The notes under the pieces were generated by a model. The model worked only from the letters and a program-made list of their open reading frames with translations, searched no databases and was not told the DNA's origin. The position numbers and the translations under genes are program-made. From assembly GCF_022259695.1 (NCBI RefSeq), contig NZ_CP092099.1, forward strand, positions 2,154,471 through 2,218,470: DNA of 64,000 bases, in the 5' to 3' direction. Positions 53,331-62,626 of this stretch are shown here, piece by piece; the stretch's first letter is position 1; every line of letters begins with the position of its first letter. This stretch comes from Flaviramulus sp. BrNp1-15. GTDB taxonomy: Bacteria > Bacteroidota > Bacteroidia > Flavobacteriales > Flavobacteriaceae.

Positions 53331-53517
53331 ACTTTAAAAACACCTTATTTTACTGGTGTTTCAAGATTAAAAAAGTTGTTTTGTATATTATTTGTCTATA
53401 GTATATATATAAGTTTTCATAAGATTTGTTTCTAAATTAGAACATCCGGATAATACAAAACCAAGCCAAATTATTATTCGGGAATTAATCCATAACCCTA
53501 ACTTAAAAATCAATATT

Positions 53518-54030
53518 ATGAAAACGAGTCTCTTAGGTTTAATCTTTTTAGGTCTTACCAACCTCACTTTCTCTCAAAATCAAATGGCTTTTAACAACAC
53601 GAATACTAGTGACTATTTAGTGGTTAAAAAAGCGAATACTAATGCTATTATCTCCAATCAAGTTTCTAAACGTATTACTACTTTTCAAGATGTAGTTTCT
53701 AAATACGATATTACTTCAAATTCAATTTATACACCTAATATTCCTGCAACATATACTGTGGTTTTTGAAGAAGCTAACAATGTTATTACTAATCATTATG
53801 GTCATGATGGTGAAGTAATTAGTAGTTATCAAAAATTTGAAGATATACGTTTGCCCAATAACCTTAGTGCAGATATTTTAAAAACCTATCCAGGTTGGTC
53901 TATTATTGCCGTACACTGCAGTATAAAATATGAAAAAGATAAGCCTACCGTAGTTTCATATAAAGTAAAAATTAACAAAGGCACTAAAAGCAAAACAATT
54001 AAAATTACTGAGCATAAGGACTTAGATTAA
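53518..54030 (+). CDS. Secreted protein of unknown function
   Basis: A 170-residue exported protein; MKTSLLGLIFLGLTNLTFSQ is a cleavable signal. The remainder has beta-strand periodicity (PATYTVVFEEANNVITNHYG, DKPTVVSYKVKINKGTKSKT) reminiscent of small PepSY-like domains, but I cannot assign a family. Located 188 bp after the TPR-HTH gene, it may be controlled by it, which is a guess. Cationic C-terminus. No catalytic residues. Confidence 0.65.
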   Translation: MKTSLLGLIFLGLTNLTFSQNQMAFNNTNTSDYLVVKKANTNAIISNQVSKRITTFQDVVSKYDITSNSIYTPNIPATYTVVFEEANNVITNHYGHDGEVISSYQKFEDIRLPNNLSADILKTYPGWSIIAVHCSIKYEKDKPTVVSYKVKINKGTKSKTIKITEHKDLD

Positions 54031-54205
54031 TAGCAAATAGAGTTTGTAGTGCCAATGCGTTATAAGTTGTGTTTAAATACAATTGTACGTGTTGGCATGT
54101 TTCTATACCATTTAGAAATGTTATAGTTTCTTTTAAAACTAAATGATAACATTTACCCTAAAATGCACTTAATTATGTAACTCTAGCTTGGAGAGCAAGT
54201 GACGT

Positions 54206-54859
54206 TTAATTGTTGGATTTTAACTGTTTATAAAGCAAACTATTTAATATAGCATACCAACTTAAACAAACAATAAAAGTGATTTTTTGAATTACTGGTA
54301 ACAGATTTAAAAATAACTCTGTTTCATATAAATAGTAATTGATTAAAAATAAGATTAGGCTGCATACACCAAATAAAACTAGTTTAAAATAACGCTCTTT
54401 ATACAGTTCAAATAAAGCTATTATATGGGCAATAGTGCCAAAAATCCCAGCAATACGGATAATAATATCATGATTTCCTGAAGCTAAAAAAAACAAAACA
54501 ATCATAGATAGCATACCAGTAATTTGCATAAGAACTTGCATTTTTCTTTTTACTATAAACAATTCAGGAAATAATTTCCAAAATAATATAATACTTATAC
54601 AAAGTATAGCTAATGCAATACGTGCCGAAAAACGTGCTTTATTGAGTGTTCCATCAAATTGATAGGTTTCCAACAAATCACATAAATAATTGTATTGTAA
54701 GCTAAAATTAGTTTGATTAGGAAATACATAAGAACCACCTGTATATTGCATACTGGCAATAAAATAAAAACACACAAACAAGAACATACCAACAAAAGGT
54801 ACAAATACTAATAAGGTATTTATTCTCTTTAATCCAACGTCCATTTCTTCTAAGTTCAA
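54206..54859 (-). CDS. Six-helix membrane protein of unknown function
   Basis: A 217-residue membrane protein with helices LLVFVPFVGMFLFVCFYFIA, RIALAILCISIILFWKLF, ITGMLSMIVLFFLASG, IIRIAGIFGTIAHIIALF, LVLFGVCSLILFLINYYLY and ITFIVCLSWYAILNSLLY, similar in outline to DUF998 proteins. A loop after helix one (MQYTGGSYVFPNQTNFSLQY) carries aromatic residues. An alternative start is the ATG at 54844. Divergent from the ars operon, whose operator lies 100 bp upstream. Function unknown. Confidence 0.65.
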   Translation of the reverse strand: MNLEEMDVGLKRINTLLVFVPFVGMFLFVCFYFIASMQYTGGSYVFPNQTNFSLQYNYLCDLLETYQFDGTLNKARFSARIALAILCISIILFWKLFPELFIVKRKMQVLMQITGMLSMIVLFFLASGNHDIIIRIAGIFGTIAHIIALFELYKERYFKLVLFGVCSLILFLINYYLYETELFLNLLPVIQKITFIVCLSWYAILNSLLYKQLKSNN

Positions 54860-54961
54860 GAATAAATTTAAATTATTAACTATAAAATAGCTATGATATT
54901 AATCAGGCAGATTTCACTCTAAATAAAACTTAACACTAAAAATCTCCACAAATTATTTTTT

Positions 54962-55006
54962 TATTCTTTACTTAATCGTAATATTGCAATAAACTAATAA
55001 AGAATA
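54962..55006. promoter_or_regulatory. Putative ArsR operator / promoter
   Basis: TATTCTTTA (54962-54970) and TAAAGAATA (54998-55006) are exact inverted repeats bracketing a second, imperfect dyad ATCGTAAT-ATTGCAAT. A -7-like TAATATTG (54980-54987) overlaps it. It sits directly before arsR, the position of an autoregulatory ArsR site. Confidence 0.5.
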
Positions 55007-55008
55007 TT

Positions 55009-55341
55009 ATGGGATTAGCTAAAACCGAAATGTTTACCGATCAGCAAAATGAAATATCATTGTTTGCAAAAGTCTTTGGGCATCCTGCAAGAGTCGCTAT
55101 TTTACAGCAACTTTTTAAAATAGATGCTTGCTATTGTGGCGATTTAGTTAACGAAATTGGCTTAGCACAACCTACCATTTCACAACATTTAAAAGAATTA
55201 AAACATTTAGGACTCATTAAAGGAAATGTAGAAGGAACAAGCGTTTGCTATTGTATCAACACCACAAATTGGACAAAAATGAAAGCAACTATGTTAGAAT
55301 TTCTAAATCAAGATATTTCTAATAATGAAGATTGCTGTTAA
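55009..55341 (+). CDS. arsR: ArsR family metalloregulator
   Basis: A 110-residue winged-helix repressor: ARVAILQQLFKIDACYCGDL contains the helix-3 Cys-x-Cys As(III) site (usual form ELCVCDL, here DACYCGDL), then HTH EIGLAQPTISQHLKELKHL and the wing GLIKGNVEGTSVCYCIN. The tail ends NNEDCC, with two more Cys. It should repress its own operon until arsenite binds; inverted repeats upstream (54962-55006) are candidate sites. First gene of arsR-arsC-type-ACR3. Confidence 0.93.
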   Translation: MGLAKTEMFTDQQNEISLFAKVFGHPARVAILQQLFKIDACYCGDLVNEIGLAQPTISQHLKELKHLGLIKGNVEGTSVCYCINTTNWTKMKATMLEFLNQDISNNEDCC

Positions 55342-55379
55342 ACAATACTCTAATTAATCACAATAAAACCAAAACCAAA

Positions 55380-56012
55380 ATGATAACTACCAAAACAGAG
55401 CTTTTTCAAGATATTGATAATCTTATCAAAAGTTTAAATCCCAAAACTATTTCTGTCGAGCGTAAAGACGTTTTACAACCGCTAATCGATTTCATTCAAT
55501 CTAAAGTTTCAAAAAACCAAGACATTCGTATCAACTTTATCTGTACACACAATTCACGAAGAAGTCATTTATCTCAAGTTTGGGCACAAACCATGGCTAG
55601 CTATTTTAATATTAAAAATGTGTTTTGTTATTCAGGAGGCACAGAAACTACAGCACTTTTCCCTATGGTTGCACAAACTTTACAAAATTCTGGTTTTCAG
55701 GTTAAAACCATTTCAGAAGGCAACAATCCTATTTACAGCATTAAATATGCACAGAACGCGCATCCTATTATTGGGTTTTCTAAAAAATTAGATGATGATT
55801 TTAATCCAAAATCTGAGTTTGTGGCTATTATGACTTGCGATTCAGCTAACGAAGCTTGCCCATTTGTTCCAGGTGCAGAAAAACGCGTTCCTATAACGTT
55901 TAAAGACCCAAAAGCCTTTGATAACACACCACAACAGGCAGAAAAATACAACGAAAGAAGCCTGCAAATAGCAACCGAATTATTATATGTGTTCTCTCAA
56001 ATAAACTCATAA
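55380..56012 (+). CDS. Arsenate reductase-like low-molecular-weight phosphatase family protein
   Basis: A 210-residue protein of the LMW-PTPase/ArsC type. The P-loop [19 protein letters not shown] supplies the nucleophile Cys and Arg (C-x5-R). Further, [20 protein letters not shown] and [20 protein letters not shown] carry Cys residues that could be the second and third redox thiols of thioredoxin-coupled ArsC. The first 40 residues extend the usual 130-residue core. I use the ATG at 55380; the frame also runs upstream into arsR. Reduces As(V) to As(III) before export by ACR3, 2 bp downstream. Confidence 0.88.
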   Translation: MITTKTELFQDIDNLIKSLNPKTISVERKDVLQPLIDFIQSKVSKNQDIRINFICTHNSRRSHLSQVWAQTMASYFNIKNVFCYSGGTETTALFPMVAQTLQNSGFQVKTISEGNNPIYSIKYAQNAHPIIGFSKKLDDDFNPKSEFVAIMTCDSANEACPFVPGAEKRVPITFKDPKAFDNTPQQAEKYNERSLQIATELLYVFSQINS

Positions 56013-56014
56013 AA

Positions 56015-57049
56015 ATGGCGCCAAAAAAATTAAGTTTCCTCGACAGAAATCTAACGCTGTGGATATTTGTAGCTATGGCTATTGGTGTGGCACTTGGTTA
56101 TTTTATACCAACATTCCCAAACATTATAAACGCCTTTAGTAGCGGAACAACCAATATTCCCATAGCTATTGGTTTAATATTAATGATGTATCCACCGTTG
56201 GCAAAAGTTAATTATGCTTTGTTACCAAAAGTGTTTAGAAACACCAAAATCTTATCCATTTCTCTTATTCTAAATTGGGTAATAGGTCCGGTTTTAATGT
56301 TTGTGTTAGCCATTACCTTTTTACGAGATTATCCTGAGTATATGGTAGGTTTAATCTTAATTGGTTTAGCACGTTGTATTGCTATGGTTTTGGTATGGAA
56401 CGACCTCGCCGAAGGAAGTAGCGAATATGGCGCAGGTTTGGTAGCCTTAAACAGTATTTTTCAAGTGTTTGCATACAGTTTTTATGCATGGATTTTTATA
56501 ACCATTCTTCCACCATATTTTGGGTTTCAAGGCGCTATTGTAGATATTTCTATCGCCACCATTGCAGAAAGTGTTGCCATTTATTTGGGCATTCCGTTTG
56601 TTATGGGAATTTTAAGCCGACTAATATTGGTAAAACTAAAAGGGGAGCAGTGGTACACAAATACATTCATTCCAAAAATTTCTCCAATCACCTTAATAGC
56701 GCTATTATTCACTATTGTAGTGATGTTCTCGCTAAAAGGCGAGTTGATTGTGCAAATTCCAATGGACGTTCTAATTATTGCAGTGCCTTTACTTATCTAT
56801 TTTGCGTTAATGTTTATTATTGGCTTTTTTGTAACCAAAGCAACAGGAGCAGAGTACAACAAAACCGCCTCGGTAGCGTTTACAGCAGCCGGAAATAATT
56901 TTGAATTAGCCATTGCCGTTGCCATAGCCGTTTTTGGGCTTAATTCTGGTCAAGCCTTTGCAGGTGTTATTGGGCCTTTAGTAGAAGTTCCTGCTTTAAT
57001 TTTATTGGTTCGCGTGTCGTTTTGGTTGAAGAAGAAATATTATTTGTAG
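56015..57049 (+). CDS. ACR3 family arsenite efflux protein
   Basis: A 344-residue membrane transporter with ten helices. ACR3 marks: [59 protein letters not shown] (with the conserved Cys required for transport), [39 protein letters not shown] and [17 protein letters not shown]. It exports arsenite using the proton-motive force. Last gene of the ars operon, 2 bp after the reductase gene. Complete. Confidence 0.95.
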   Translation: MAPKKLSFLDRNLTLWIFVAMAIGVALGYFIPTFPNIINAFSSGTTNIPIAIGLILMMYPPLAKVNYALLPKVFRNTKILSISLILNWVIGPVLMFVLAITFLRDYPEYMVGLILIGLARCIAMVLVWNDLAEGSSEYGAGLVALNSIFQVFAYSFYAWIFITILPPYFGFQGAIVDISIATIAESVAIYLGIPFVMGILSRLILVKLKGEQWYTNTFIPKISPITLIALLFTIVVMFSLKGELIVQIPMDVLIIAVPLLIYFALMFIIGFFVTKATGAEYNKTASVAFTAAGNNFELAIAVAIAVFGLNSGQAFAGVIGPLVEVPALILLVRVSFWLKKKYYL

Positions 57050-57303
57050 AGTTTGTGGATAAATATGTTTTTATGTGACAAACTTGTACTTAGTCAATTC
57101 GAGGTATAGAAAAGAAGCGTAAAGTGTATGAAATAGGTTACATTAAAATATTTTTATTATATTTACATAATCACTTGATATTTAGTGATTAATTCTCCCA
57201 ATTAGCAATTACGATATAGCAAAATTTATTAATTACCATCCATGGTATGTTTTGGTGTTAACTAAAGCCTAACATTTTTTGTATATAACCAAACCGATCA
57301 ATT

Positions 57304-58560
57304 ATGAATATAAAAAAGATTAGTTTAATTTTTCTAATTTTTAGTATCACTACATTTTTGTATTCTCAAGATACCATTCAAATTAAATATGATACCATAA
57401 GTAAAAAAGTTAGTCTAAAAGATTTACCTAAAAAATTAGTACATAACAATAAATATTTATTGAAGCTAGTAGACATTAATACTTCACATATAAAGGTAAA
57501 CGAAGAACTGAATGCTTATGAGTATGTTTCAGATATTCCTGAAATTCTAAAACCTATTTTTCTCGGAACACCCAATAGCAATATTATGAATTCCTTTGAA
57601 ATAGATACCGCAAACTATAAAACGAATCTTTTTTTAACTGCAATGCATCATTATGACAAATTGGAATCTATAAGGTCAACTGGCAGTGAGTATTATGATA
57701 AAACAAAATTCAACCCTAAACCAAATGATACCATTGCAATTGCTATGCTTAAACAGAAATTAAAACTTAAGTCTAATATAGAATTGGTCAATCAATTAAA
57801 AAATTCAGAACAATTTATATTGAGTGCATTAACAAGTTATGAACACAATTTTGAGAAAATTCCCCTAACTGATTCAAAATTAGAAATACTTCATGGTGAA
57901 TATGCCACACTTAAAAATATCAAACTTTTAATAGACAAAGGGACATACCGAAAAGCACTTGGGTTTTTATTAAAGTCGCTAAAGGCTAAAGATTTTATCA
58001 ATATTAAGACGTTTAAAGGGGTGAAAGATTTAACATCAATTGATTTACAAGTAATAAACACCTTTACAAATGACACAATTTTTGAAGATAAGTTAAGTTT
58101 TAAGATTTATAATAATTGGTCATTCGATTTTACATCGGGTTTCATTTATTCAGATGTATCAGAATCAAAATACTATCTAAGCAATCGTAATGCCGAATTT
58201 GACAATGTCATAAAAGAAGATATTGCAAATTTTGATGTTTCAATTGGTGCCTTAGGTCATTTATCTTATAAGTTTTCACCATCCTTTATGGCAGGTGTAG
58301 GGATTGGTGCATCATTATCTCCATTTGATGGAAAGTTAAGATACTTAACAGGATTGAGTTTATTATTTGGAGAACAAAAGTTTATAGGGTTAAATGTAGG
58401 CGTTGCATTCTCAAAAATTAAAACCTTATCTGATGTAATCATGAAAGATAATGCTGGATATTTCCAGCCTGTAGATCAAACAGAAATAAATACCGTTGAA
58501 AGGGTAGAAACTGGACTTTATATAGGTTTAACCTATAATTTTTTTAATAAAAAGAAATAA
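57304..58560 (+). CDS. Secreted or outer-membrane protein, unknown, first gene of the protease cassette
   Basis: A 418-residue exported protein: MNIKKISLIFLIFSITTFLY then SQDTI is the signal. Residues 20-270 are mostly helical/charged, with no recognised domain. Residues 270-418 alternate hydrophobic/polar strands (SFKIYNNWSFDFTSGFIYSD, FMAGVGIGASLSPFDGKLRY, FIGLNVGVAFSKIKTLSD) and end GLYIGLTYNFFNKKK with near C-terminal aromatics, which looks like a small outer-membrane barrel. 24 bp precede the metalloprotease gene. No family is recognised. Confidence 0.65.
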   Translation: MNIKKISLIFLIFSITTFLYSQDTIQIKYDTISKKVSLKDLPKKLVHNNKYLLKLVDINTSHIKVNEELNAYEYVSDIPEILKPIFLGTPNSNIMNSFEIDTANYKTNLFLTAMHHYDKLESIRSTGSEYYDKTKFNPKPNDTIAIAMLKQKLKLKSNIELVNQLKNSEQFILSALTSYEHNFEKIPLTDSKLEILHGEYATLKNIKLLIDKGTYRKALGFLLKSLKAKDFINIKTFKGVKDLTSIDLQVINTFTNDTIFEDKLSFKIYNNWSFDFTSGFIYSDVSESKYYLSNRNAEFDNVIKEDIANFDVSIGALGHLSYKFSPSFMAGVGIGASLSPFDGKLRYLTGLSLLFGEQKFIGLNVGVAFSKIKTLSDVIMKDNAGYFQPVDQTEINTVERVETGLYIGLTYNFFNKKK

Positions 58561-58584
58561 AAAAACACTAAAAAATTAATTCTA

Positions 58585-59499
58585 ATGAAACTAAGTGAAT
58601 TTCAAATTGAATCTTATCCAGACAAAATTCAGGCAAGATTAGAACGAAGAGAAAGACTAAGAAACACTAATGTACCAGACTATATAAAGGGAAAGGTTGC
58701 AGAATTAGTATTTGAAGACCTTAAATTATGGAGAGTAGGTATAGTAACCGTTAGTTTTAAAGACGGAAATAAAGAACTTCATAAAAAAATTGCTGATACA
58801 GCCAGCCAATGGAGTAACTATGGTAACCTTATTTTTGATTTTGGGCTTGACAGTTCCACTCGCGAATATAGACAATGGACAGCAAACGACACGAGTCATA
58901 TTCGTATTGGTTTTGAATATAGTGGCTATTGGTCTCTTGTAGGTACTGACAGTGATGATATAAATATAGCAAAGCCAGGTGAGATAACTCTTAATCTATC
59001 AGGTTTTAATAATCGCTTACCAAGTAACTGGAAAGGAACGGTGTTGCATGAATTTGGTCATGCATTAGGATTTCATCATGAGCATCAAACACCAGATATT
59101 GAATGTGATTTTGACTGGCCAAAATTATATGATTACTTAGGAGGTCCTCCCAATTATTGGCCTAAGGCAAAAGTAGATCATAATCTTAGACAACTTAAGC
59201 AGGGTACAGGCTATAAGTATTCTGCACATGATATTGAATCTATTATGCATTATAGCTTTCCTGAATGGATGTTTAAATCTGGAGCTAATTCTCCATGTCA
59301 TACAAGTGAAAATAACGATTTATCAGAAGAAGATAAAAAAATGATGGGTAAAGCGTATCCGTTTGAACAAGAAATGATAGCTGAAATTGATAGTTCCAGA
59401 ATTGAAAATTTAAGTGAATTGTGCAAAATAGAAAATTTACCAGAATCAACTAATCAAATCCATAAAAAGCACCTTGATTATTATTTGAGTAAAAAATGA
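58585..59499 (+). CDS. Astacin-like (M12A) zinc metalloprotease without signal peptide
   Basis: A 304-residue metzincin. The zinc site is HEFGHALGFHHEH (His155, Glu156, His159, His165), and the Met-turn is IESIMHYSFP, as in astacins. Preceding beta strand: HIRIGFEYSGYWSLVGTDSD. Unlike most astacins there is no signal or propeptide: it begins MKLSEFQIESYPDKIQARLE. A 60-residue C-terminal extension after the catalytic domain is acidic/helical. Exported by an unknown route or intracellular. 24 bp after the preceding gene and 32 bp before the membrane protein gene, so probably one operon. Confidence 0.87.
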   Translation: MKLSEFQIESYPDKIQARLERRERLRNTNVPDYIKGKVAELVFEDLKLWRVGIVTVSFKDGNKELHKKIADTASQWSNYGNLIFDFGLDSSTREYRQWTANDTSHIRIGFEYSGYWSLVGTDSDDINIAKPGEITLNLSGFNNRLPSNWKGTVLHEFGHALGFHHEHQTPDIECDFDWPKLYDYLGGPPNYWPKAKVDHNLRQLKQGTGYKYSAHDIESIMHYSFPEWMFKSGANSPCHTSENNDLSEEDKKMMGKAYPFEQEMIAEIDSSRIENLSELCKIENLPESTNQIHKKHLDYYLSKK

Positions 59500-59531
59500 A
59501 ATTATAGCATTAATAAGTAACAATTAGAATT

Positions 59532-60173
59532 ATGAAAATATTTAAAGATTATTGGTGGCTCTTAATAACATTTATATCAATTACTTTGGTATTTATTATT
59601 GGTTATAAAGGTATTATGCCAGATTTAGAATGGAAAACTGGTAATACGTTAGAATTACTTGGAGGCGTTTTTGCTAAACTGTTTATTGTAGGTGCGCTAC
59701 TCGATCAGTTAATAGCTGTGTTCTTTCCTGAAGACGAAACAACTACAGACCAAAGAATACAAGCTCAAAACGCATTATCTATAATTAAAGAAAAAGAGAA
59801 ATTTGTCCATAAAAAGATTTTGAATCAGCAATTACAAAGCCCCAACAATGCAAATGCAATGGACTCGATGCAAAATCTAAATACAGAGCTTTCGTCTTTT
59901 ACAAACACCAAACAAGTCGCAGAAGATAAAATTGCAGAAATTGACTCTAAAAGGTCGTCTTATGTTAGGATGATAGCTTTTGCCGCTGGACTAATTTTAG
60001 CTATTACTGGTATTACTATTTTAAGCGATTTTATTGATATGTCTAACAAAGGGATGAATCATAAAATACTCTCCTATATCGATGTTATATTTACAGCTGC
60101 AGTACTTTCAGGAGGAACATCAGGTATAAACCAATTACTGAAAATTTTAAAAGACTCTTGGAAGAAAAGCTAA
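59532..60173 (+). CDS. Membrane protein with coiled-coil loop, unknown
   Basis: A 213-residue membrane protein. Helices: YWWLLITFISITLVFIIGY, LLGGVFAKLFIVGALLDQLI, then a charged coiled-coil loop (residues 72-140, DQRIQAQNALSIIKEKEKFV, NTKQVAEDKIAEIDSKRSS), helix IAFAAGLILAITGITIL and a fourth near 185-200. Pore- or scaffold-like topology. It is the third gene of a cassette with the astacin-like protease and the secreted protein. No family is recognised. Confidence 0.65.
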   Translation: MKIFKDYWWLLITFISITLVFIIGYKGIMPDLEWKTGNTLELLGGVFAKLFIVGALLDQLIAVFFPEDETTTDQRIQAQNALSIIKEKEKFVHKKILNQQLQSPNNANAMDSMQNLNTELSSFTNTKQVAEDKIAEIDSKRSSYVRMIAFAAGLILAITGITILSDFIDMSNKGMNHKILSYIDVIFTAAVLSGGTSGINQLLKILKDSWKKS

Positions 60174-60364
60174 AAATAAAGCAATGAAGAGTATATGTTA
60201 AAAGAAAATATTGTAATTGAATAAAAAATTAATCAAGATTTTTTTGTTGATAATTTTGCATAATATGAATACATCATAATTTATACTAAAATATAATTAG
60301 TTATAAAAACTTGAATTTACATAATATAGAAAGTTTTTACTTCAATTTCTAAAAAAAATCATCC

Positions 60365-60709
60365 TTAAACCACCATATCGCCTTTTTCCTCAACCACAAA
60401 AACGCCCCAATCTGCAATAGATTTAATTATAGGTATTAAGGTTTTACCAAAATCGGTTAACGAATATTCTACTTTTAATGGCGGTTTAGAGGTATATACT
60501 TTTCTTTTAACTATACCGTCTTCTTCCAAGGTTTTTAGCTGTAAGCTTAAGGTGCGTTCTGTAACCGTTGGCATTTCTTTTCGCAACTCATTATATCGTA
60601 ACGATCCATCAATCAAATGAAATAATATGACCGTCTTCCATTTTCCACCAATAACACCCATAGTTAAGCTAGCGCAACATGGGTATTCTTTTCCTTTAAA
60701 TTTATACAT
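60365..60709 (-). CDS. HxlR family transcriptional regulator
   Basis: A 114-residue winged-helix repressor: CCASLTMGVIGGKWKTVILF, DGSLRYNELRKEMPTVTERT and LEEDGIVKRKVYTSKPPLKV are textbook HxlR. Cys11 and Cys12 lie at the position of the sensing Cys in YodB/HypR-type members, which respond to quinones or electrophiles. It is divergent from a nitroreductase operon; between them are a TTG-N20-TATCTTTG promoter for itself and two ACTATA-N5-TATAGT dyads, so autoregulation is likely. Confidence 0.93.
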   Translation of the reverse strand: MYKFKGKEYPCCASLTMGVIGGKWKTVILFHLIDGSLRYNELRKEMPTVTERTLSLQLKTLEEDGIVKRKVYTSKPPLKVEYSLTDFGKTLIPIIKSIADWGVFVVEEKGDMVV

Positions 60710-60750
60710 AATACCGTTAAAAAATTATAATAGTTTCTTTGTAAACATTG

Positions 60751-60781
60751 CAAAGATAGAATACTATAATTAATTACACAA
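60751..60781 (-). promoter_or_regulatory. Promoter of the hxlR-type gene
   Basis: On the minus strand TTG (60781-60779), 20 bp, then TATCTTTG (60758-60751) fits the Bacteroidota consensus. An extra half-site, ACTATA (60763-60768), lies between the two boxes. Confidence 0.6.
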
Positions 60782-60797
60782 CTATACTTTTTATAGT
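60781..60797. promoter_or_regulatory. HxlR operator candidate 1
   Basis: ACTATA-CTTTT-TATAGT, a 6-bp dyad with a 5-bp spacer, adjoins the -33 TTG of the regulator's own promoter. The same dyad recurs at 60905-60921. Confidence 0.6.
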
Positions 60798-60871
60798 AAT
60801 TTTTTATATTCACATAATATTGATAATCAGCATTTTATAAAATATTTTTGTACTATCCTTTTTGACCGTTA

Positions 60872-60902
60872 TTGTGAGGTTTAATAACTATACATACTTT
60901 TG
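60872..60902 (+). promoter_or_regulatory. Promoter of the nitroreductase operon
   Basis: TTG (60872-60874), 20 bp, TACTTTTG (60895-60902). The start would be near 60906, inside the second dyad, so a bound repressor should block it. Confidence 0.6.
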
Positions 60903-60904
60903 TC

Positions 60905-60921
60905 ACTATAAAATTTATAGT
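60905..60921. promoter_or_regulatory. HxlR operator candidate 2
   Basis: ACTATA-AAATT-TATAGT shares both half-sites and spacer length with site 1 (60781-60797). It covers the predicted transcription start of the nitroreductase operon. Confidence 0.6.
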
Positions 60922-60931
60922 ATTAATAATC

Positions 60932-61624
60932 ATGGAAAACAATATCATAATGAATACACCAACAATTACAAAAGAGGAAGTTTTAAAAGCTTTTAAATTT
61001 AGGCATGCCACTAAAGAGTTTGATGCTACTAAACAATTAACAGACGATCAAATAAACTTCATCTTAAAAACTGCTAATTTATCACCAAGTTCTTTTGGTT
61101 TCGAGCCTTGGCATTTTGTTGTTGTACAAAATAAAGAACTGCGAGAATTATTAAAGTCTGTATCTTGGGGAGCGCCTTTAAAGTTAGATACTGCAAGCCA
61201 TTTTGTGTTAGGTTTAAGCATGAAAGCGCCAATGGTTAAACACGATGCAGATTACATTATGCACATGATGAAAGAAGTTAAACAACTTCCAGAAGATGTG
61301 ATTGAGATGTATTCTAAATTTTATAGAGAGTTTCAAGAGCGCGATTTTAATTTAGATACCGATAAAAAATTATTCGATTGGTCATCAAAACAAACCTATA
61401 TTGCTTTAGGTAATATGATGACAGCTGCGGCTTTAACAGGCATTGATTCTTGCCCGATTGAAGGGTTTCATCAAGAAAAAGCAGAAGCTTTATTACAAGA
61501 AAAATTTGGAATTGATACCGATAAATATGGTTTATCGTTTATGGTGGCTTTTGGTTACAGAAAAGCAGAACCAGAATTCCCAAAAACCAGAAGAGCACTC
61601 GAGGACATTGTAACCTGGAAATAA
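60932..61624 (+). CDS. NAD(P)H-dependent nitroreductase family protein
   Basis: A 230-residue FMN nitroreductase of the NfsB-like group: FKFRHATKEFDATKQLTDDQ, LSPSSFGFEPWHFVVVQNKE (FMN-phosphate and substrate region) and TAAALTGIDSCPIEGFHQEK (dimer/FMN turn) are visible. It reduces nitro compounds or quinones with NAD(P)H in the cytosol. Two starts exist (60932, or ATG 18 bp later, MNTPTITKEEV); I keep the first. First gene of a three-gene operon driven by the HxlR-controlled promoter, and a logical sensor target. Confidence 0.92.
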   Translation: MENNIIMNTPTITKEEVLKAFKFRHATKEFDATKQLTDDQINFILKTANLSPSSFGFEPWHFVVVQNKELRELLKSVSWGAPLKLDTASHFVLGLSMKAPMVKHDADYIMHMMKEVKQLPEDVIEMYSKFYREFQERDFNLDTDKKLFDWSSKQTYIALGNMMTAAALTGIDSCPIEGFHQEKAEALLQEKFGIDTDKYGLSFMVAFGYRKAEPEFPKTRRALEDIVTWK

Positions 61625-61648
61625 GCCTAATAAAATAACGCGTTTAAA

Positions 61649-62626
61649 ATGAAACCTTTTGAAACCATAAATAAAGCATACAATACTGTTTTTAAACAAA
61701 ACGAATTAAGCGTTGGAGTGGTGGTGCCTATAGAAAAGTATTCTATGGGTCCGGTTCCAACCATGCAAGATCATTTACAACGTGTTAAACAAGTGGAAGC
61801 CTTAGGTTTTAAAGCTATTTGGATTCGCGACATTCCGTTTAACGTGCCTAATTTTGGTGATGCAGGACAAACCTTCGACCCATTTACTTATTTAGGGTTT
61901 TTGGCTGGTCAAACGTCAGAAATCGCATTAGGTGTTTCAAGTATTGCATTGCCTTTACATCATCCTGTAAATGTGGCAAAATCGGCTACAAGTATCGATC
62001 AATTATCTAATGGTAGATTGCTTTTAGGTGTGGCTTCTGGAGATCGTTTTGATGAATATCCAGCCATGGGAATCGATTATGAAAATAGAGGTGAATTGTT
62101 TCGAGAATCGTTCAATTATATTAGAAATGTACAAAGTGGTTTCCCAACTTTTAAAACTAAAAACTACGGAAGTTTACAAGGTAATATAGATATGTTACCA
62201 AAACCAACTGCTCATAAAATACCTATGTTAATGACAGGAAGTAGCAGGCAATCTTTAGAATGGAACGCCCAAAATGCTGATGGTTGGATGAATTATCCTA
62301 GAGATTTGTACACCCAAAACAACACCATAAAACAGTATCGAGAATTGGTTGCTAAAGCATCTGAATTCAACAAACCTTTTATGCAACCTATGTATTTAGA
62401 TTTGCTAGAAGATGCAAACGCAAAACCGCAACCTATTCAATTAGGGTTTAGATTAGGAATTAATCATTTAAACAATTATTTAGATACTTTACGAAGTATT
62501 GGAGTGAATCATTTAGCTTTAAACTTACGTTTCAATACAATGCATATAGATCATACTTTAGAACAAATAGCTAAACACGTTTTACCAGAATTTCATTCAA
62601 CTGAAAAATTAAAACATCATGAATAA
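61649..62626 (+). CDS. LLM-class flavin-dependent oxidoreductase
   Basis: A 325-residue luciferase-like monooxygenase with a TIM barrel: QDHLQRVKQVEALGFKAIWI, PFTYLGFLAGQTSEIALGVS, QLSNGRLLLGVASGDRFDEY, PMLMTGSSRQSLEWNAQNAD, and the terminal helix EQIAKHVLPEF. It uses reduced FMN or F420-type cofactor; in a flavobacterium FMNH2 supplied by the nitroreductase next door (24 bp upstream) is plausible. Overlaps the SDR gene by 8 bp, showing tight coupling. Substrate unknown. Confidence 0.88.
   Translation: MKPFETINKAYNTVFKQNELSVGVVVPIEKYSMGPVPTMQDHLQRVKQVEALGFKAIWIRDIPFNVPNFGDAGQTFDPFTYLGFLAGQTSEIALGVSSIALPLHHPVNVAKSATSIDQLSNGRLLLGVASGDRFDEYPAMGIDYENRGELFRESFNYIRNVQSGFPTFKTKNYGSLQGNIDMLPKPTAHKIPMLMTGSSRQSLEWNAQNADGWMNYPRDLYTQNNTIKQYRELVAKASEFNKPFMQPMYLDLLEDANAKPQPIQLGFRLGINHLNNYLDTLRSIGVNHLALNLRFNTMHIDHTLEQIAKHVLPEFHSTEKLKHHE

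Noticed and set aside
53337-53361. Stem AAACACC / GGTGTTT after the TPR-HTH gene
   Set aside because: Short stem with no following T-run; too weak to call as a terminator.
54050-54100. Hairpin TGCCAA ... TTGGCA after the secreted protein gene
   Set aside because: Mismatches follow the first 6 bp and the loop is long; no U-run, so I do not call it a terminator.
56488-56898. Long alternative frame inside the ACR3 gene
   Set aside because: It is fully inside a gene with complete ACR3 motifs; the product is Tyr/Cys/His-rich noise.
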